From NCBI GenBank assembly GCA_026394055.1, contig JAPKYZ010000092.1, forward strand, positions 1 to 64,000: a stretch of 64,000 nucleotides of DNA, written 5' to 3'. Under the pieces are notes generated by a model. The model was not told the origin of the DNA. It did not search any database and saw only the letters and a program-made list of their open reading frames with translations. Of the stretch, positions 11,451 through 23,348 are shown in pieces. Positions within the stretch are counted from its first letter, which is position 1, and every line of letters begins with the position of its first letter. Both the position numbers and the translations under genes were made by a program. This DNA is from Acidobacteriota bacterium. Its GTDB lineage: Bacteria > Acidobacteriota > Terriglobia > Bryobacterales > Bryobacteraceae.

Positions 11451-12869
11451 CTAGGCGCCGGCGTTCCCGAACACCAGGCCGTTCAGAGCGCTGACGGCTG
11501 TTCTGGCGTGCTGCGCCGTCTGATTCAAGTGGGCGCCCGCCGCAGCGGTCTCCTCGGCGTTGGCGGCCAAGCGCTGCGTCACGATATCGATCTGCGAGAA
11601 GGCTTGCGTCACCTGGGTGACGGCTCGCGCCTGCTCCCGGCTGTCGCGGCTGACGGTTTCGGTCAGCACCTGAACGGCGGCAGCCTTTTCCGCACTCACG
11701 TCGATGGCGCGCTTCACCATGTCCAGTTTCGACTTGCCATCCCGGGTAACCGCCAGGCTTTCTTCGATGAGGGTGGCGGTGTCCTTGGCCGCCTTGGCGG
11801 AACGGTGCGAGAGGGCGCGAACTTCTTCCGCCACCACGGCAAACCCCAGTCCGGCATCACCGGCGCGGGCCGCCTCCACCGCGGCGTTCAGGGCGAGGAT
11901 GTTGGTCTGGAAAGCGATCTGATCGATTGCCTGAATGATGGTCGAGATCTTGCCGGAGGCGGTCACCATGGCGTCCATGGACTTCAGCATCAGGGCCGCG
12001 CTCTGGGTGGCCTCGGTCATGGAGCCGGAAACCTCGGCCGTCTGGCTGGAGGCGGACTCGATGGTTTGCAGGTTGCGGTTGGTCATCGCTTGGATCTCCT
12101 TGCTCGACGCCGATGCCTCCTGCAAGGACGCCGCTTGCTCGGTGGCCACTTGGGCCACCTGCTCACCCGCCGCCGACACCTGGCGGGCGCCTTCGGTGAC
12201 GGCTTGGGCCTCGCGGTCGAGCGCGCTGGCCTGCTGGACCAGTTGGACGGTGGCCCTCCGGACTGTGAGGATGGAGGTAGCGCCGACAATGGCCAGCAGA
12301 ACGAAGATCCCAATCAATGTGGTGACCGCTGAGGACGAGGCCTCGGCCGCCGCAGCGTCGAGCGTTGTCCGCTGACGCTTAATCAGAAGGTCGGTTTGCC
12401 GGTCCAGGCGGTCCACCAGCGGGACAATCTTGGCCACCAAGGGCTTAACGTCGGCCAAGGCACCCGATTTGGTGACGGTGGCAAACTGCGCCACCAGGGG
12501 GACGTATTCCGTCGCAGCGTTGCTGGTCTCTTCGATGATGGCGCGATCCACACCATCGGCCAGGGTCAAGAGTTGTTGAACCGTGTCTGTGAGTTTGGTG
12601 GAAGCTTTGCGGCTGGCCTCGTGGAACCGGTCCCGCATTTGCGGATCCATGAGCGAGGCCGCCAGGAAGGTGCCGCGTTTGTATGTTTCAACTTCCCAAG
12701 CGGCAGAACGTGCCGCCGCCGCTAGTTCCAGCTTGGTGACCGAGCGCAGCACCACCTCGTCGAATTGTTTGCGCATCCGATACTGTTGCCGGACCGATTC
12801 CAATGCCAGGCCCAGAGCCAGCAGCAACAGCGCTCCCAGTCCAAAGTACAGCTTCGTGGACAACTTCAT
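11451..12869 (-). CDS. Methyl-accepting chemotaxis protein
   Basis: 472 residues from the ATG at 12869. An in-frame GTG two codons upstream (12875) is an alternative. Membrane segments lie at about 7-27 and 183-207, with a helical periplasmic region between them. The signalling hairpin is textbook ([20 protein letters not shown], then [17 protein letters not shown]). The protein is the same size and architecture as the receptor at 2143, and the N-termini are similar ([12 protein letters not shown] and [12 protein letters not shown]), so they are paralogues. A FliA-like promoter lies about 57 bp upstream. Confidence 0.88.
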   Translation of the reverse strand: MKLSTKLYFGLGALLLLALGLALESVRQQYRMRKQFDEVVLRSVTKLELAAAARSAAWEVETYKRGTFLAASLMDPQMRDRFHEASRKASTKLTDTVQQLLTLADGVDRAIIEETSNAATEYVPLVAQFATVTKSGALADVKPLVAKIVPLVDRLDRQTDLLIKRQRTTLDAAAAEASSSAVTTLIGIFVLLAIVGATSILTVRRATVQLVQQASALDREAQAVTEGARQVSAAGEQVAQVATEQAASLQEASASSKEIQAMTNRNLQTIESASSQTAEVSGSMTEATQSAALMLKSMDAMVTASGKISTIIQAIDQIAFQTNILALNAAVEAARAGDAGLGFAVVAEEVRALSHRSAKAAKDTATLIEESLAVTRDGKSKLDMVKRAIDVSAEKAAAVQVLTETVSRDSREQARAVTQVTQAFSQIDIVTQRLAANAEETAAAGAHLNQTAQHARTAVSALNGLVFGNAGA

Positions 12870-12925
12870 GAACACAACTCATTTCTTTACGCTAGACGTG
12901 GCCAATGATTCCTTGGCTCTACTTC

Positions 12926-12952
12926 TTATAGGAGCAATTTGCCGTTTCTTTA
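12926..12952 (-). promoter_or_regulatory. Candidate FliA (sigma-28) promoter for the chemoreceptor ending at 12869
   Basis: Reading the reverse strand, TAAA (12952-12949), a 15-base spacer and TCCTATAA (12933-12926) match the sigma-28 pattern TAAA-N15-GCCGATAA at all four -35 bases and six of eight -10 bases. It is followed by about 57 bases to the chemoreceptor start. Confidence 0.5.
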
Positions 12953-13178
12953 GGGCCCAACCGAAAAAAGACCCTAAGATTGGCCGGGAGTTTACCTTAG
13001 GGAACATGTCCAGCCTCGCCAGCTGAACCGGGTGACGGCTATCTTGTTGACGAAACACGGCCTGACGACGCTGTCCGGTGGGCTACCGCCCGCCCAAACT
13101 CCCCAACCGGAGTTCTCGGGGGAAACCGGTGGTGCTGGGGGACGCACCGGCCGCGGATCATGTTAGCCTAAAGGCTCA
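12953..13178. other. Intergenic stretch upstream of the SRP RNA
   Basis: No credible gene is present. A frame beginning at 13078 is open into the downstream oxidoreductase, but it runs straight through the SRP RNA and is spurious. The stretch must hold the promoter of the RNA, but I cannot point to clear -35 and -10 boxes. Confidence 0.4.
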
Positions 13179-13278
13179 GGCTCCGGGCTTCGTGCAACGC
13201 TCGAGTCCGAAAACCCCGCCAGGTCCGGAAGGAAGCAACGGTATCGGGATCAGCGTGTGCCGCGGATCACCCGGAGTC
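13179..13278 (+). ncRNA. ffs: Signal recognition particle RNA, small bacterial (4.5S-like) type
   Basis: The universal SRP RNA helix 8 core, AGGTCCGGAAGGAAGCAACG, is exact at 13221-13240 and includes the GGAA tetraloop and the asymmetric loop bound by Ffh. The closing stem GGCTCCGGG (13179-13187) pairs with CCCGGAGTC (13270-13278) through one G-U pair, giving a hairpin of about 100 nt like E. coli 4.5S RNA. No Alu domain was found. It works with Ffh and FtsY in co-translational membrane targeting. The ends are set by pairing only, so the transcript may be a few bases longer. Confidence 0.93.
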
Positions 13279-13341
13279 TGTAACCCCCCTAGTTTTCATC
13301 ACGCCACCCGGGTGCGCCGGGTTCGCTATAGAATCTCAAGC

Positions 13342-14634
13342 ATGAGTGATCCTTTCAGCTTGGGCGTTGCCCGGCGAGATGTCTTGCGGGCTAGCGCCCT
13401 GGCGGTCCCCGCGGTTTTGTCGGCGGCACAGGGAACTTCGGCGGCGCAGGCGACCAACGCCTTAAAGGTGGGCCTGGTGGGCTGCGGCGGGCGCGGCACT
13501 GGTGCGGCCGCGCAAGCACTGAAGGCGGACGACTTTGCCGAACTGACCGCAGTGGCCGACATCGACCTGGAGCGCATTGACGCCAGCCTCGCCACCCTAG
13601 GTAAAGTGGCCGGCGCCAAGGTGAAGGTGGAGCCAGCCAAAAAGTTCGTCGGTCTGGACGCGTTTGAGAAGGTGATCAACTCCGGCGTCGACGTGGTGCT
13701 GCTCGCCACCCCGCCTGGCTTCCGCCCGCAGCACCTGCGCCGCTGCATCGAGGCAGGTAAGCATGTGTTCTGCGAAAAGCCCGTGGCCACCGATGCACCC
13801 GGCATCCGCAGCGTGCTCGAGACGGCCAAACTGGCGAAGGAGAAGAATCTTTCGCTGGTGGCTGGCTTCTGCTGGCGCTACCACAACGTCATCAAGGCGA
13901 CCTTTGATCAAGTGGCGGCGGGCGCGATCGGCAATGTGATGGCGTACTACGCTACGTACTACACGAGTCCCGTGAAGCCCATGCCTCCGGCCAACACCCG
14001 CCCCGCGGGGATGAGCGATGTCGAGTGGCAGATCCGCAACTGGTACAACTTTGGCTGGCTGTGCGGTGACGGCCTGGTGGAACAGGCGGTCCACAGCGTC
14101 GACAAGATCGCCTGGGCGATGAAGGACAAGCCGCCGGTGAGCTGCACGGCGGTCGGCGGACGCCAGATCCCGGCCCACGGCGGCAACATCTTCGATCACT
14201 TTGAAGTGAATTACCTGTATCCCGATGGCGTCCGCGCCTTCATGGGCTGCCGCCAGATCGAGCAGTGCTACAACGAGAATGCCGACTACATTCTGGGCAC
14301 CGAAGGCGTCTGCACCATCGGCCGCGGCGCCCGGCCCAAGATCACTGGCAAGACCACGTGGAGCTTTGAGGGCACGCCCTACGACATGTATCAAGCCGAG
14401 CATGACGCTCTGTTTGCCAGCATCCGGCAAGGCAAGCCGCTGAACGATGGGGAGCGCATGACCACCTCCACCATGCTCGCGATCATGGGCCGGATGGCCG
14501 CCTATACCGGCCAGCAGCTGACCTGGGAGCAGGCCATGAACTCGCAAGAGAAGCTGGTGCCGGACACGATCGACTGGGGCGGCAGCTTGCCGGAACTCCC
14601 CCTCGCTCGCCCGGGTGTGACCAAGTTTGTCTAA
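13342..14634 (+). CDS. Gfo/Idh/MocA-family oxidoreductase with Tat signal
   Basis: 430 residues from the ATG at 13342. The frame is open upstream to 13078, but that part is SRP RNA. The Tat signal (RRDVLRASALAVPAVLSAA) begins at residue 10. The NAD(P)-binding Rossmann motif is VGLVGCGGRGTGAA, followed by the family's strongly conserved HVFCEKPVATDAPGIR, with Lys in the EKP motif. The C-terminal half is the usual open beta-sheet substrate domain. Substrate is unknown, though exported members in this lineage act on sugars. It is followed by the cytochrome/FGE fusion gene, whose open frame begins 7 bp before this stop. Confidence 0.85.
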   Translation: MSDPFSLGVARRDVLRASALAVPAVLSAAQGTSAAQATNALKVGLVGCGGRGTGAAAQALKADDFAELTAVADIDLERIDASLATLGKVAGAKVKVEPAKKFVGLDAFEKVINSGVDVVLLATPPGFRPQHLRRCIEAGKHVFCEKPVATDAPGIRSVLETAKLAKEKNLSLVAGFCWRYHNVIKATFDQVAAGAIGNVMAYYATYYTSPVKPMPPANTRPAGMSDVEWQIRNWYNFGWLCGDGLVEQAVHSVDKIAWAMKDKPPVSCTAVGGRQIPAHGGNIFDHFEVNYLYPDGVRAFMGCRQIEQCYNENADYILGTEGVCTIGRGARPKITGKTTWSFEGTPYDMYQAEHDALFASIRQGKPLNDGERMTTSTMLAIMGRMAAYTGQQLTWEQAMNSQEKLVPDTIDWGGSLPELPLARPGVTKFV

Positions 14635-16108
14635 GGCGGCACAGTTCAATCCGGAGGTGGCGCAGGCTTCAGCCTGCAGGCGGAATTCATTCCGCCCCGG
14701 ATGGAATTGCGGGATCAGCACGGCGGAGAGCGTTACCCGGGCGGGACTGAAGTCCCGCTGCAGGCTGAAGCCTGCGCCACTTTGGTTGGGCCTGCTTTTG
14801 ACCGTCTATGGCGCCTCTGCCTGGGCGGCGGTCGACTTCAATCAACAAGTTCGGCCCATCATTGAGAGCCGCTGCATTGGCTGCCACGGGGCTGATCGCG
14901 CGTTGGGCGGATTGCGCCTCGATTCAGCCACGGCGACCGCCAAGGCGATCCGCGTGGGAGACCCGGACGCGAGCCCGCTGATCCGGTCGGTGTCGCTGGC
15001 CCCCAGCGCTCGCGGTGCAATGCCGCCTGGCGGTCCGGCGTTGAGCGCGGCGCAGGTCGCGGTGCTCCGGCAGTGGATCACCGAAGGCGCCGTGTGGCCC
15101 ACCGGCTTGACCCTGGCCACTGCTCGCCAATCGGCCAAGGACGACTTGGCGCTGGTGGAGAAGCTCCGCGCCAAGATCCTCGCCAACTCGCCCGAAAAGT
15201 CGGCGGGTGACATGAAGGCGTACGAGAAGCCCATCCCCGGCAGCACCGTCAACTACCAGATGGTGCCGATCCCGGGCGGTATGTTCACCATGGGCTCGCC
15301 CGAAAGTGAGCGCGGCCGCAAGAAGGATGAGGGTCCGCAACACCCCGTGACGGTGGAGCCGTTCTGGATGGAGAAGTTCGAGGTGACCTGGGACGAGTAC
15401 CGGCTGTTCATGTTCTCGGAGCGGGACCCCGCCACCCAGGGCGCCAACCCCGACGTGGACGCCGTCAGCCGCCCCACGCGGCCCTATGTCGAGATGAGCT
15501 TCGGGATGGGTATCAATGGGTATCCAGCGATCAGCATGACGCAGCACGCCGCCAACAAGTACGCGCAATGGCTAAGCGCCAAGACCGGCCACTTCTATCG
15601 CCTCCCCACGGAAGCGGAATGGGAGCATGCCTGCCGGGCGGGATCGACGACATCCTATTCGTTCGGCGACAATCCGGCGGCGTTGGGCGAGTATGCGTGG
15701 TTTGCGTCCAACAGCGAAGAGAAGTACCAGAAGGTGGGCTTGAAGAAGCCCAACGCCTTTGGGCTCTACGACATGCACGGCAATGTCGCCGAGTGGACGC
15801 TCGATCAGTATGACCCCAGCTTCTACGCAAAGCCCGAAGCTGCCGGAACCGGGCCGCTGAACCGCCCCACCAAGCCCTACCCGCATGCCGCGCGCGGCGG
15901 TGGCTGGAGCGACGACCCCGCTCAGTTGCGCTGTGCTGCGCGCGTCGGCTCCGATGCGTCCTGGAAGATGCAGGACCCGCAGTTGCCCAAAAGCATCTGG
16001 TACCTGACCGACGCCCAGTTTCTGGGCTTCCGGCTCGTCCGCCCCTTGAAAGTCCCCTCCGCCGCTGAAATGTTCAAGCTGTGGAATAGTGGCACGGAGC
16101 GGGATTAG
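14627..16108 (+). CDS. Planctomycete-type cytochrome c domain fused to an FGE-sulfatase (SUMF1-like) domain
   Basis: The open frame begins at a TTG (14627), but the true start is unclear. The first 50 or so codons lie inside a dispersed palindromic repeat, and the hydrophobic signal (LWLGLLLTVYGASAWA) follows directly. Candidate starts are TTG 14627, GTG 14657 and TTG 14786 or 14798. Next comes a haem-binding domain of PSCyt1 type (VRPIIESRCIGCHGADRALG, CxxCH) and then an FGE-sulfatase domain (MVPIPGGMFTMGSPESERG, LPTEAEWEHACRAGS, GLYDMHGNVAEW, GFRLVRP). Such domains resemble formylglycine-generating enzyme, but many members have other or unknown roles. It is probably periplasmic. Confidence 0.8.
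   Translation: MSKAAQFNPEVAQASACRRNSFRPGWNCGISTAESVTRAGLKSRCRLKPAPLWLGLLLTVYGASAWAAVDFNQQVRPIIESRCIGCHGADRALGGLRLDSATATAKAIRVGDPDASPLIRSVSLAPSARGAMPPGGPALSAAQVAVLRQWITEGAVWPTGLTLATARQSAKDDLALVEKLRAKILANSPEKSAGDMKAYEKPIPGSTVNYQMVPIPGGMFTMGSPESERGRKKDEGPQHPVTVEPFWMEKFEVTWDEYRLFMFSERDPATQGANPDVDAVSRPTRPYVEMSFGMGINGYPAISMTQHAANKYAQWLSAKTGHFYRLPTEAEWEHACRAGSTTSYSFGDNPAALGEYAWFASNSEEKYQKVGLKKPNAFGLYDMHGNVAEWTLDQYDPSFYAKPEAAGTGPLNRPTKPYPHAARGGGWSDDPAQLRCAARVGSDASWKMQDPQLPKSIWYLTDAQFLGFRLVRPLKVPSAAEMFKLWNSGTERD
14657..14780. repeat. Dispersed nested-palindrome repeat, copy 1
   Basis: A 124 bp element with perfect 21 bp terminal inverted repeats, starting GTGGCGCAGGCTTCAGCCTG and ending in its complement. 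Inside are two smaller palindromes, GGCGGAATTCATTCCGCC and GGGACTGAAGTCCC. The second copy (51162-51283) is in the opposite orientation and shares the first 40 bp exactly. It looks like a MITE- or REP-like element. This copy covers the 5' end of the cytochrome/FGE gene. Confidence 0.85.
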
Positions 16109-16144
16109 TGGGTGGTGATTGGGCAATGGAGAAATGCTTCGTCT

Positions 16145-16211
16145 AGCCCCATGCGTAAGCTTGGGGCTTTGTTGGGTGACGCAAAGAAACCCCAAGCTTA
16201 CGCATGGGGCT
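16145..16211. repeat. Perfect 22 bp inverted repeat upstream of pyrF
   Basis: Left arm 16145-16166 (AGCCCCATGCGTAAGCTTGG plus GG) and right arm 16190-16211 are perfect complements. Within the loop, CTTTG and CAAAG can pair further. The structure ends 16 bp before the pyrF start. It has no T-tract, so it is more likely a dispersed repeat than a terminator, though it could fold in the pyrF leader. Confidence 0.8.
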
Positions 16212-16227
16212 GGATGGACGAACAAAT

Positions 16228-16917
16228 ATGAGTGACTCACGCATTATCGTCGCGCTGGACTTTGCCAGCGCTGCTGAAGCCGGTAAACTAGTGGAAACGC
16301 TGGGGGATACGGTCTCATTCTACAAAGTCGGATTGGAGCTCTATACCGCCGCAGGCATGGAGTTTGTCCAGCAACTAATTTCCCAGGGTAAACAAGTCTT
16401 TCTTGACTTAAAGCTCTATGACATTGGGGAAACGGTGAAGCGTGCGGCCGCGGTGGCGGCGCAATCAGGCGTCAGTTTCTTGACCGTGCATGCAGTGCCT
16501 CAAGTGATGCAGGCCGCCGTCGAAGGGCGGGGAGATTCGAAGCTAAAAATACTGGGAGTTACCGTACTTACCAGTCTCGACGATGCCGATCTGCGGGCCG
16601 ATGGACATCACTTGACGGCGGCCGAGTTGGTGGAACTGCGCGTGCGCAACGCCGTGGCCGCGGGCGTGGATGGCATCGTCTGCTCACCCTTGGAAATTCA
16701 GCGCGTGCGGGCCATTACGGGTCCCGAAATGTTGGTGGTGACGCCCGGCGTGCGGCCCGCCGACAGCGGAGCCGGTGATCAAAAGCGCATCGCCACCCCG
16801 GCCGAGGCCCTAGCCCGTGGCGCTTCCCATCTGGTGATTGGCCGTCCGATCTCCCGCGCCGCGGACCCGCGGGCGGCGGTAGCGGCCGTACTGGCGGAAA
16901 TCTCGCCCCTCAAATAA
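16228..16917 (+). CDS. pyrF: Orotidine 5'-phosphate decarboxylase
   Basis: 229 residues from the ATG at 16228. It catalyses OMP to UMP, the last step of de novo pyrimidine synthesis. Motifs of the family are present: IVALDFAS at the N-terminus, the catalytic charged tetrad region VFLDLKLYDIGETV (D-x-K-x-x-x-D), LTVHAVPQVM, VVTPGVRP and LVIGRPISRA at the phosphate site. The length is normal for the bacterial type. An upstream in-frame ATG (16204) falls inside the palindrome and is less likely. The gene is isolated from other pyr genes here. Confidence 0.95.
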   Translation: MSDSRIIVALDFASAAEAGKLVETLGDTVSFYKVGLELYTAAGMEFVQQLISQGKQVFLDLKLYDIGETVKRAAAVAAQSGVSFLTVHAVPQVMQAAVEGRGDSKLKILGVTVLTSLDDADLRADGHHLTAAELVELRVRNAVAAGVDGIVCSPLEIQRVRAITGPEMLVVTPGVRPADSGAGDQKRIATPAEALARGASHLVIGRPISRAADPRAAVAAVLAEISPLK

Positions 16918-16937
16918 TCGCGCTTTGCCCGCAACGC

Positions 16938-16966
16938 TTGGCAATTGGCCCCTGGTGCTTCATAAT
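16938..16966 (+). promoter_or_regulatory. Candidate sigma-70 promoter of the TonB-dependent receptor
   Basis: TTGGCA (16938-16943), a 17 bp spacer and CATAAT (16961-16966) match the housekeeping consensus at five of six -35 bases and five of six -10 bases. It leaves a leader of about 70 bases before the receptor start at 17044. Confidence 0.45.
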
Positions 16967-17043
16967 CGATTGAATACGGGAGTTGTGACGATTCGCTTAC
17001 TGCTCACGTTTTGCTTAACTGACGTTCCTGGGGGTTCTTTTTC

Positions 17044-20703
<3,660 letters not shown>

Positions 20704-20732
20704 AGCGGCAAGTAGCAGCTGTTTCAAACATC

Positions 20733-20766
20733 AATGGCGGGCCTTCGGGTCCGCCATTTTTGTTTG
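20733..20766 (+). terminator. Rho-independent terminator of the TonB receptor gene
   Basis: AATGGCGGGCC (20733-20743) pairs with GGTCCGCCATT (20748-20758) across a TTCG tetraloop, followed by TTTTGTTT. The stem is GC-rich with one G-U pair. It could also act weakly on the convergent MFS gene. Confidence 0.85.
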
Positions 20767-20773
20767 TTCGCGC

Positions 20774-22219
20774 CTACATTGGCCTATCCGCATCTTTGCC
20801 CGATGTGAATACCGCGATGGCGAGCGCGACCATCACCAGTCCGGCGGCGACCCCGAAGGTAATCCGCATTCCGGCAGCGGCAGCGGCCGGGGCTGCAGGC
20901 AGAACGTTCCCCGCAGCTGAGCCCAGCGCGTAGACAGCGCCCATCAACGAGGCTCCGGTGATGAGGCCGAGGTTGCGCGAAAGGTTCAGCAAGCCGGAGA
21001 CGACGCCGCGATCAGCCGAGCTGACATCCGCCATCACGGTGGCGTTGTTGGCGGTTTGAAAGAGGGCGTAGCCGGCAGTCACCAACCCCAGGGGGATCAC
21101 GTAGCCGGGGATGCCAAAGCCGGACGGAAGGGCCACCAGCGCGGTGCACCCCAGCAACATCAGGCCGAGTCCGGCGATCCGCGTCCGCGAAGCACCCCAA
21201 CTGTCGGCCAAGCGCCCTGCAGGAATGCCGGTCAGCGCCGTGATCACCGGTCCGCAAGACATCACCAGCCCCACCTGCGCGGCACTGAGCTGAAGCGCTT
21301 GGGTGAGATAGAAGGGCCCCACCACAAGCGTGGCCATCACCACGGTCATGACCAGGCTGTTCATGCCAAAGCCCGCCAGCAAGCCGGCACGATGCAGCAT
21401 CTCAAGTGGAATCAGCGGCGCGGGTGCGCGCTTCTCAACGAGGGTGAATAGGCCCATCCCCAATATCGCCACCGCCAGCAGAGCAGCGTTCAGGGCACCG
21501 AAACTCCCCCGGCCCATGGTCATCGCCAGGCTATACGCCACCAGGACGGCCACCAGCAACACCGCACCGGCCGGGTCAAACCCTTGGCGCACCATCCCTC
21601 GCGGCCGTTGATCGAGCGGCAAGTAACGTTTCGCCAGCACAAGTGCCAGCACCCCCAGGGGAGCGTTGATCAGGAAGAGGCCGGGCCAACCCCACCAGGC
21701 GATCAGCCAACCGCCCAACGAAGGGCCCAGAGCGGTGCCTACGGCGGACATCGTGCCCAGCAAGCCCATGGCGCCGCCAGTCCGCTCCCGGGGCGCCGCC
21801 TCGCTGACAGCCGCCATTGTGATGGCCATCATGATGGCTGCGCCCGCCCCTTGAGCCACCCGCGCGGCGACGAGACCGAACAGCGTCGGCGCCATGCCAC
21901 ACAGGATGGAGGCCGCCGTGAACAGCGAGATTCCGCTCAACAGCAGCTGGCGCCGGCCCACCAGATCACCCAACCGGCCGGCCGCGACAATCAGCGCCGT
22001 AATCGCCAAAAGATAGGCGAGGACGATCCATTGCGCCTGCTGGAATGACGCGCCGAAGGCTTGGGCGATTGTCGGCAATCCGACGTTGGCGATCGAGGTA
22101 CCCAGTGACGAGAGCAGCATGCAGAGCGCGAGCGTCGCCACCGCCCAGCGGCCCGACTCCGCCGGCGGCGGGCTGGCATTCGTTCTCCGGTCAGGGTGGG
22201 TCAGGCTGGACGTCATCAT
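20774..22219 (-). CDS. MFS transporter, DHA2-like drug exporter
   Basis: 481 residues with about 14 membrane segments. Signatures of the 14-TM DHA2 (EmrB/QacA) family are visible: TSIANVGLPTIAQAFG, QWIVLAYLLAITAL, GRLGDLVGRRQLLLSG (motif A), and ARVAQGAGAAIMMAITMA with GTALGPSLGGWL (motif C region). It probably exports toxic compounds using the proton gradient. It is divergent from the LysR-type gene at 22369 across 149 bp, the usual arrangement for an exporter controlled by its neighbour. No membrane-fusion partner gene is adjacent. Confidence 0.85.
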   Translation of the reverse strand: MMTSSLTHPDRRTNASPPPAESGRWAVATLALCMLLSSLGTSIANVGLPTIAQAFGASFQQAQWIVLAYLLAITALIVAAGRLGDLVGRRQLLLSGISLFTAASILCGMAPTLFGLVAARVAQGAGAAIMMAITMAAVSEAAPRERTGGAMGLLGTMSAVGTALGPSLGGWLIAWWGWPGLFLINAPLGVLALVLAKRYLPLDQRPRGMVRQGFDPAGAVLLVAVLVAYSLAMTMGRGSFGALNAALLAVAILGMGLFTLVEKRAPAPLIPLEMLHRAGLLAGFGMNSLVMTVVMATLVVGPFYLTQALQLSAAQVGLVMSCGPVITALTGIPAGRLADSWGASRTRIAGLGLMLLGCTALVALPSGFGIPGYVIPLGLVTAGYALFQTANNATVMADVSSADRGVVSGLLNLSRNLGLITGASLMGAVYALGSAAGNVLPAAPAAAAAGMRITFGVAAGLVMVALAIAVFTSGKDADRPM

Positions 22220-22310
22220 GGGTCTCCGATGGTTGGGGCGGGCGGCTCTTTTCGAGCAGCTATCATCTGTAGGCTACGCCCCGCGAGTGAATTGCGGAAG
22301 ACGCACGGAT

Positions 22311-22327
22311 TGCACTTTATACGTGCA
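22311..22327. promoter_or_regulatory. Candidate LysR-type operator
   Basis: TGCAC (22311-22315), seven bases and GTGCA (22323-22327) form a dyad in the 149 bp between the divergent exporter and LysR-type genes. LysR regulators usually bind an imperfect dyad in such a position. The dyad is short, so this is only a suggestion. Confidence 0.3.
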
Positions 22328-22368
22328 GCAAACGCCATGTCTGCCAAGAATCCTGCCAAGATGGAGCA

Positions 22369-23274
22369 GTGGCGCTCCCCGATCTCAACCTGCTCATCAC
22401 GCTCGATGCGGTGCTCGGCGAAGGCAGCGTCGCGCGTGCGGCGGAGCGGCTACAGCTAAGCCCTTCGGCCATGAGCCGGGCCCTGGCCAGGCTGCGGTCC
22501 ACCACGGGTGACCCGTTGCTAGTTCGCGCCGGGCGCGGCCTGGTTCCCACGCCACGGGCACTTGAGCTGCGTCAACGCGTAAGAGGGCTTGTCGATGAGG
22601 CGGCCAGCCTTCTGCGTCCCGCCGAAGGTATTGATCTTGCGGCCCTGGAGCGAACCTTTACCATCCGCACCCGCGAGGGGTTCGTCGAAAACTTCGGCTG
22701 CCACTTGATTGCCCGGGTCAGCCAGCAAGCACCGCGCGTTCGGCTCTGCTTTGTGCCAAAGCCCAACAAGCAAACAGCGTCGCTGCGCGACGGCAGTGTG
22801 GACCTTGACACCGGCGTTGTTGGGCCAGCCACCAGTCCCGAGTTGAGGACCCAAATGCTGTTCAAGGATCAGCTGGTGGGCGTCGTGCGCTTGGGGCACC
22901 CGCTTAGCCAAGGCCAGATCACCGCGGCCCGCTATGCCGCCGGGCAGCACATCGCGGTCTCGCGCCGGGCCCTACTGCGAGGGCCGGTCGACGAGGCCCT
23001 CGCCGCGCTGTCGCTGGAGCGGGAAGTTGTCACCAGTGTCGGCGGCTTTTCAGACGCCCTGGCGCTGGCGCGCGGCTCTGATCTCATCGCGACCGTTCCC
23101 GAACGGCAGACCGGCAACCTTCGCGACGGCCAGTACAGCTTCCCGCTCCCGTTTCCTTCGCCGGAACTCACCATCTCCTTGCAGTGGCATCCGCGCCTGG
23201 AAGCGGACCCGGCCCATCGCTGGCTGCGTGCGGTGGTGATGGAGGTCTGCGCGGAACTCCATCACGAGACTTGA
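22369..23274 (+). CDS. LysR-family transcriptional regulator
   Basis: 301 residues from a GTG at 22369. No in-frame ATG lies upstream within a sensible distance, and a GGAG sits just before. The N-terminal winged helix-turn-helix (LNLLITLDAVLGEGSVARAA, LSPSAMSRALARLR) is typical, followed by the periplasmic-binding-protein-like effector domain. The closest named relatives by eye are NodD/NahR/LinR-like regulators (DPLLVRAGRGLVPTPRA). It probably controls the divergent DHA2 exporter. The inducer is unknown. Confidence 0.87.
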   Translation: MALPDLNLLITLDAVLGEGSVARAAERLQLSPSAMSRALARLRSTTGDPLLVRAGRGLVPTPRALELRQRVRGLVDEAASLLRPAEGIDLAALERTFTIRTREGFVENFGCHLIARVSQQAPRVRLCFVPKPNKQTASLRDGSVDLDTGVVGPATSPELRTQMLFKDQLVGVVRLGHPLSQGQITAARYAAGQHIAVSRRALLRGPVDEALAALSLEREVVTSVGGFSDALALARGSDLIATVPERQTGNLRDGQYSFPLPFPSPELTISLQWHPRLEADPAHRWLRAVVMEVCAELHHET

Positions 23275-23348
23275 ACGTCCCGTTTGGTCCCGCCCAGATC
23301 TTCGAATAGCCTCCACTTGGAAGGTCATGGGACAATAGAAGTTTCCCC

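Noticed and set aside
13078..13341. Upstream extension of the Gfo/Idh/MocA gene
   Set aside because: It runs through the SRP RNA, and the Tat signal starts at the ATG 13342.
16145..16211. Palindrome before pyrF as a terminator
   Set aside because: No T-tract on either side, so it is listed as a repeat.
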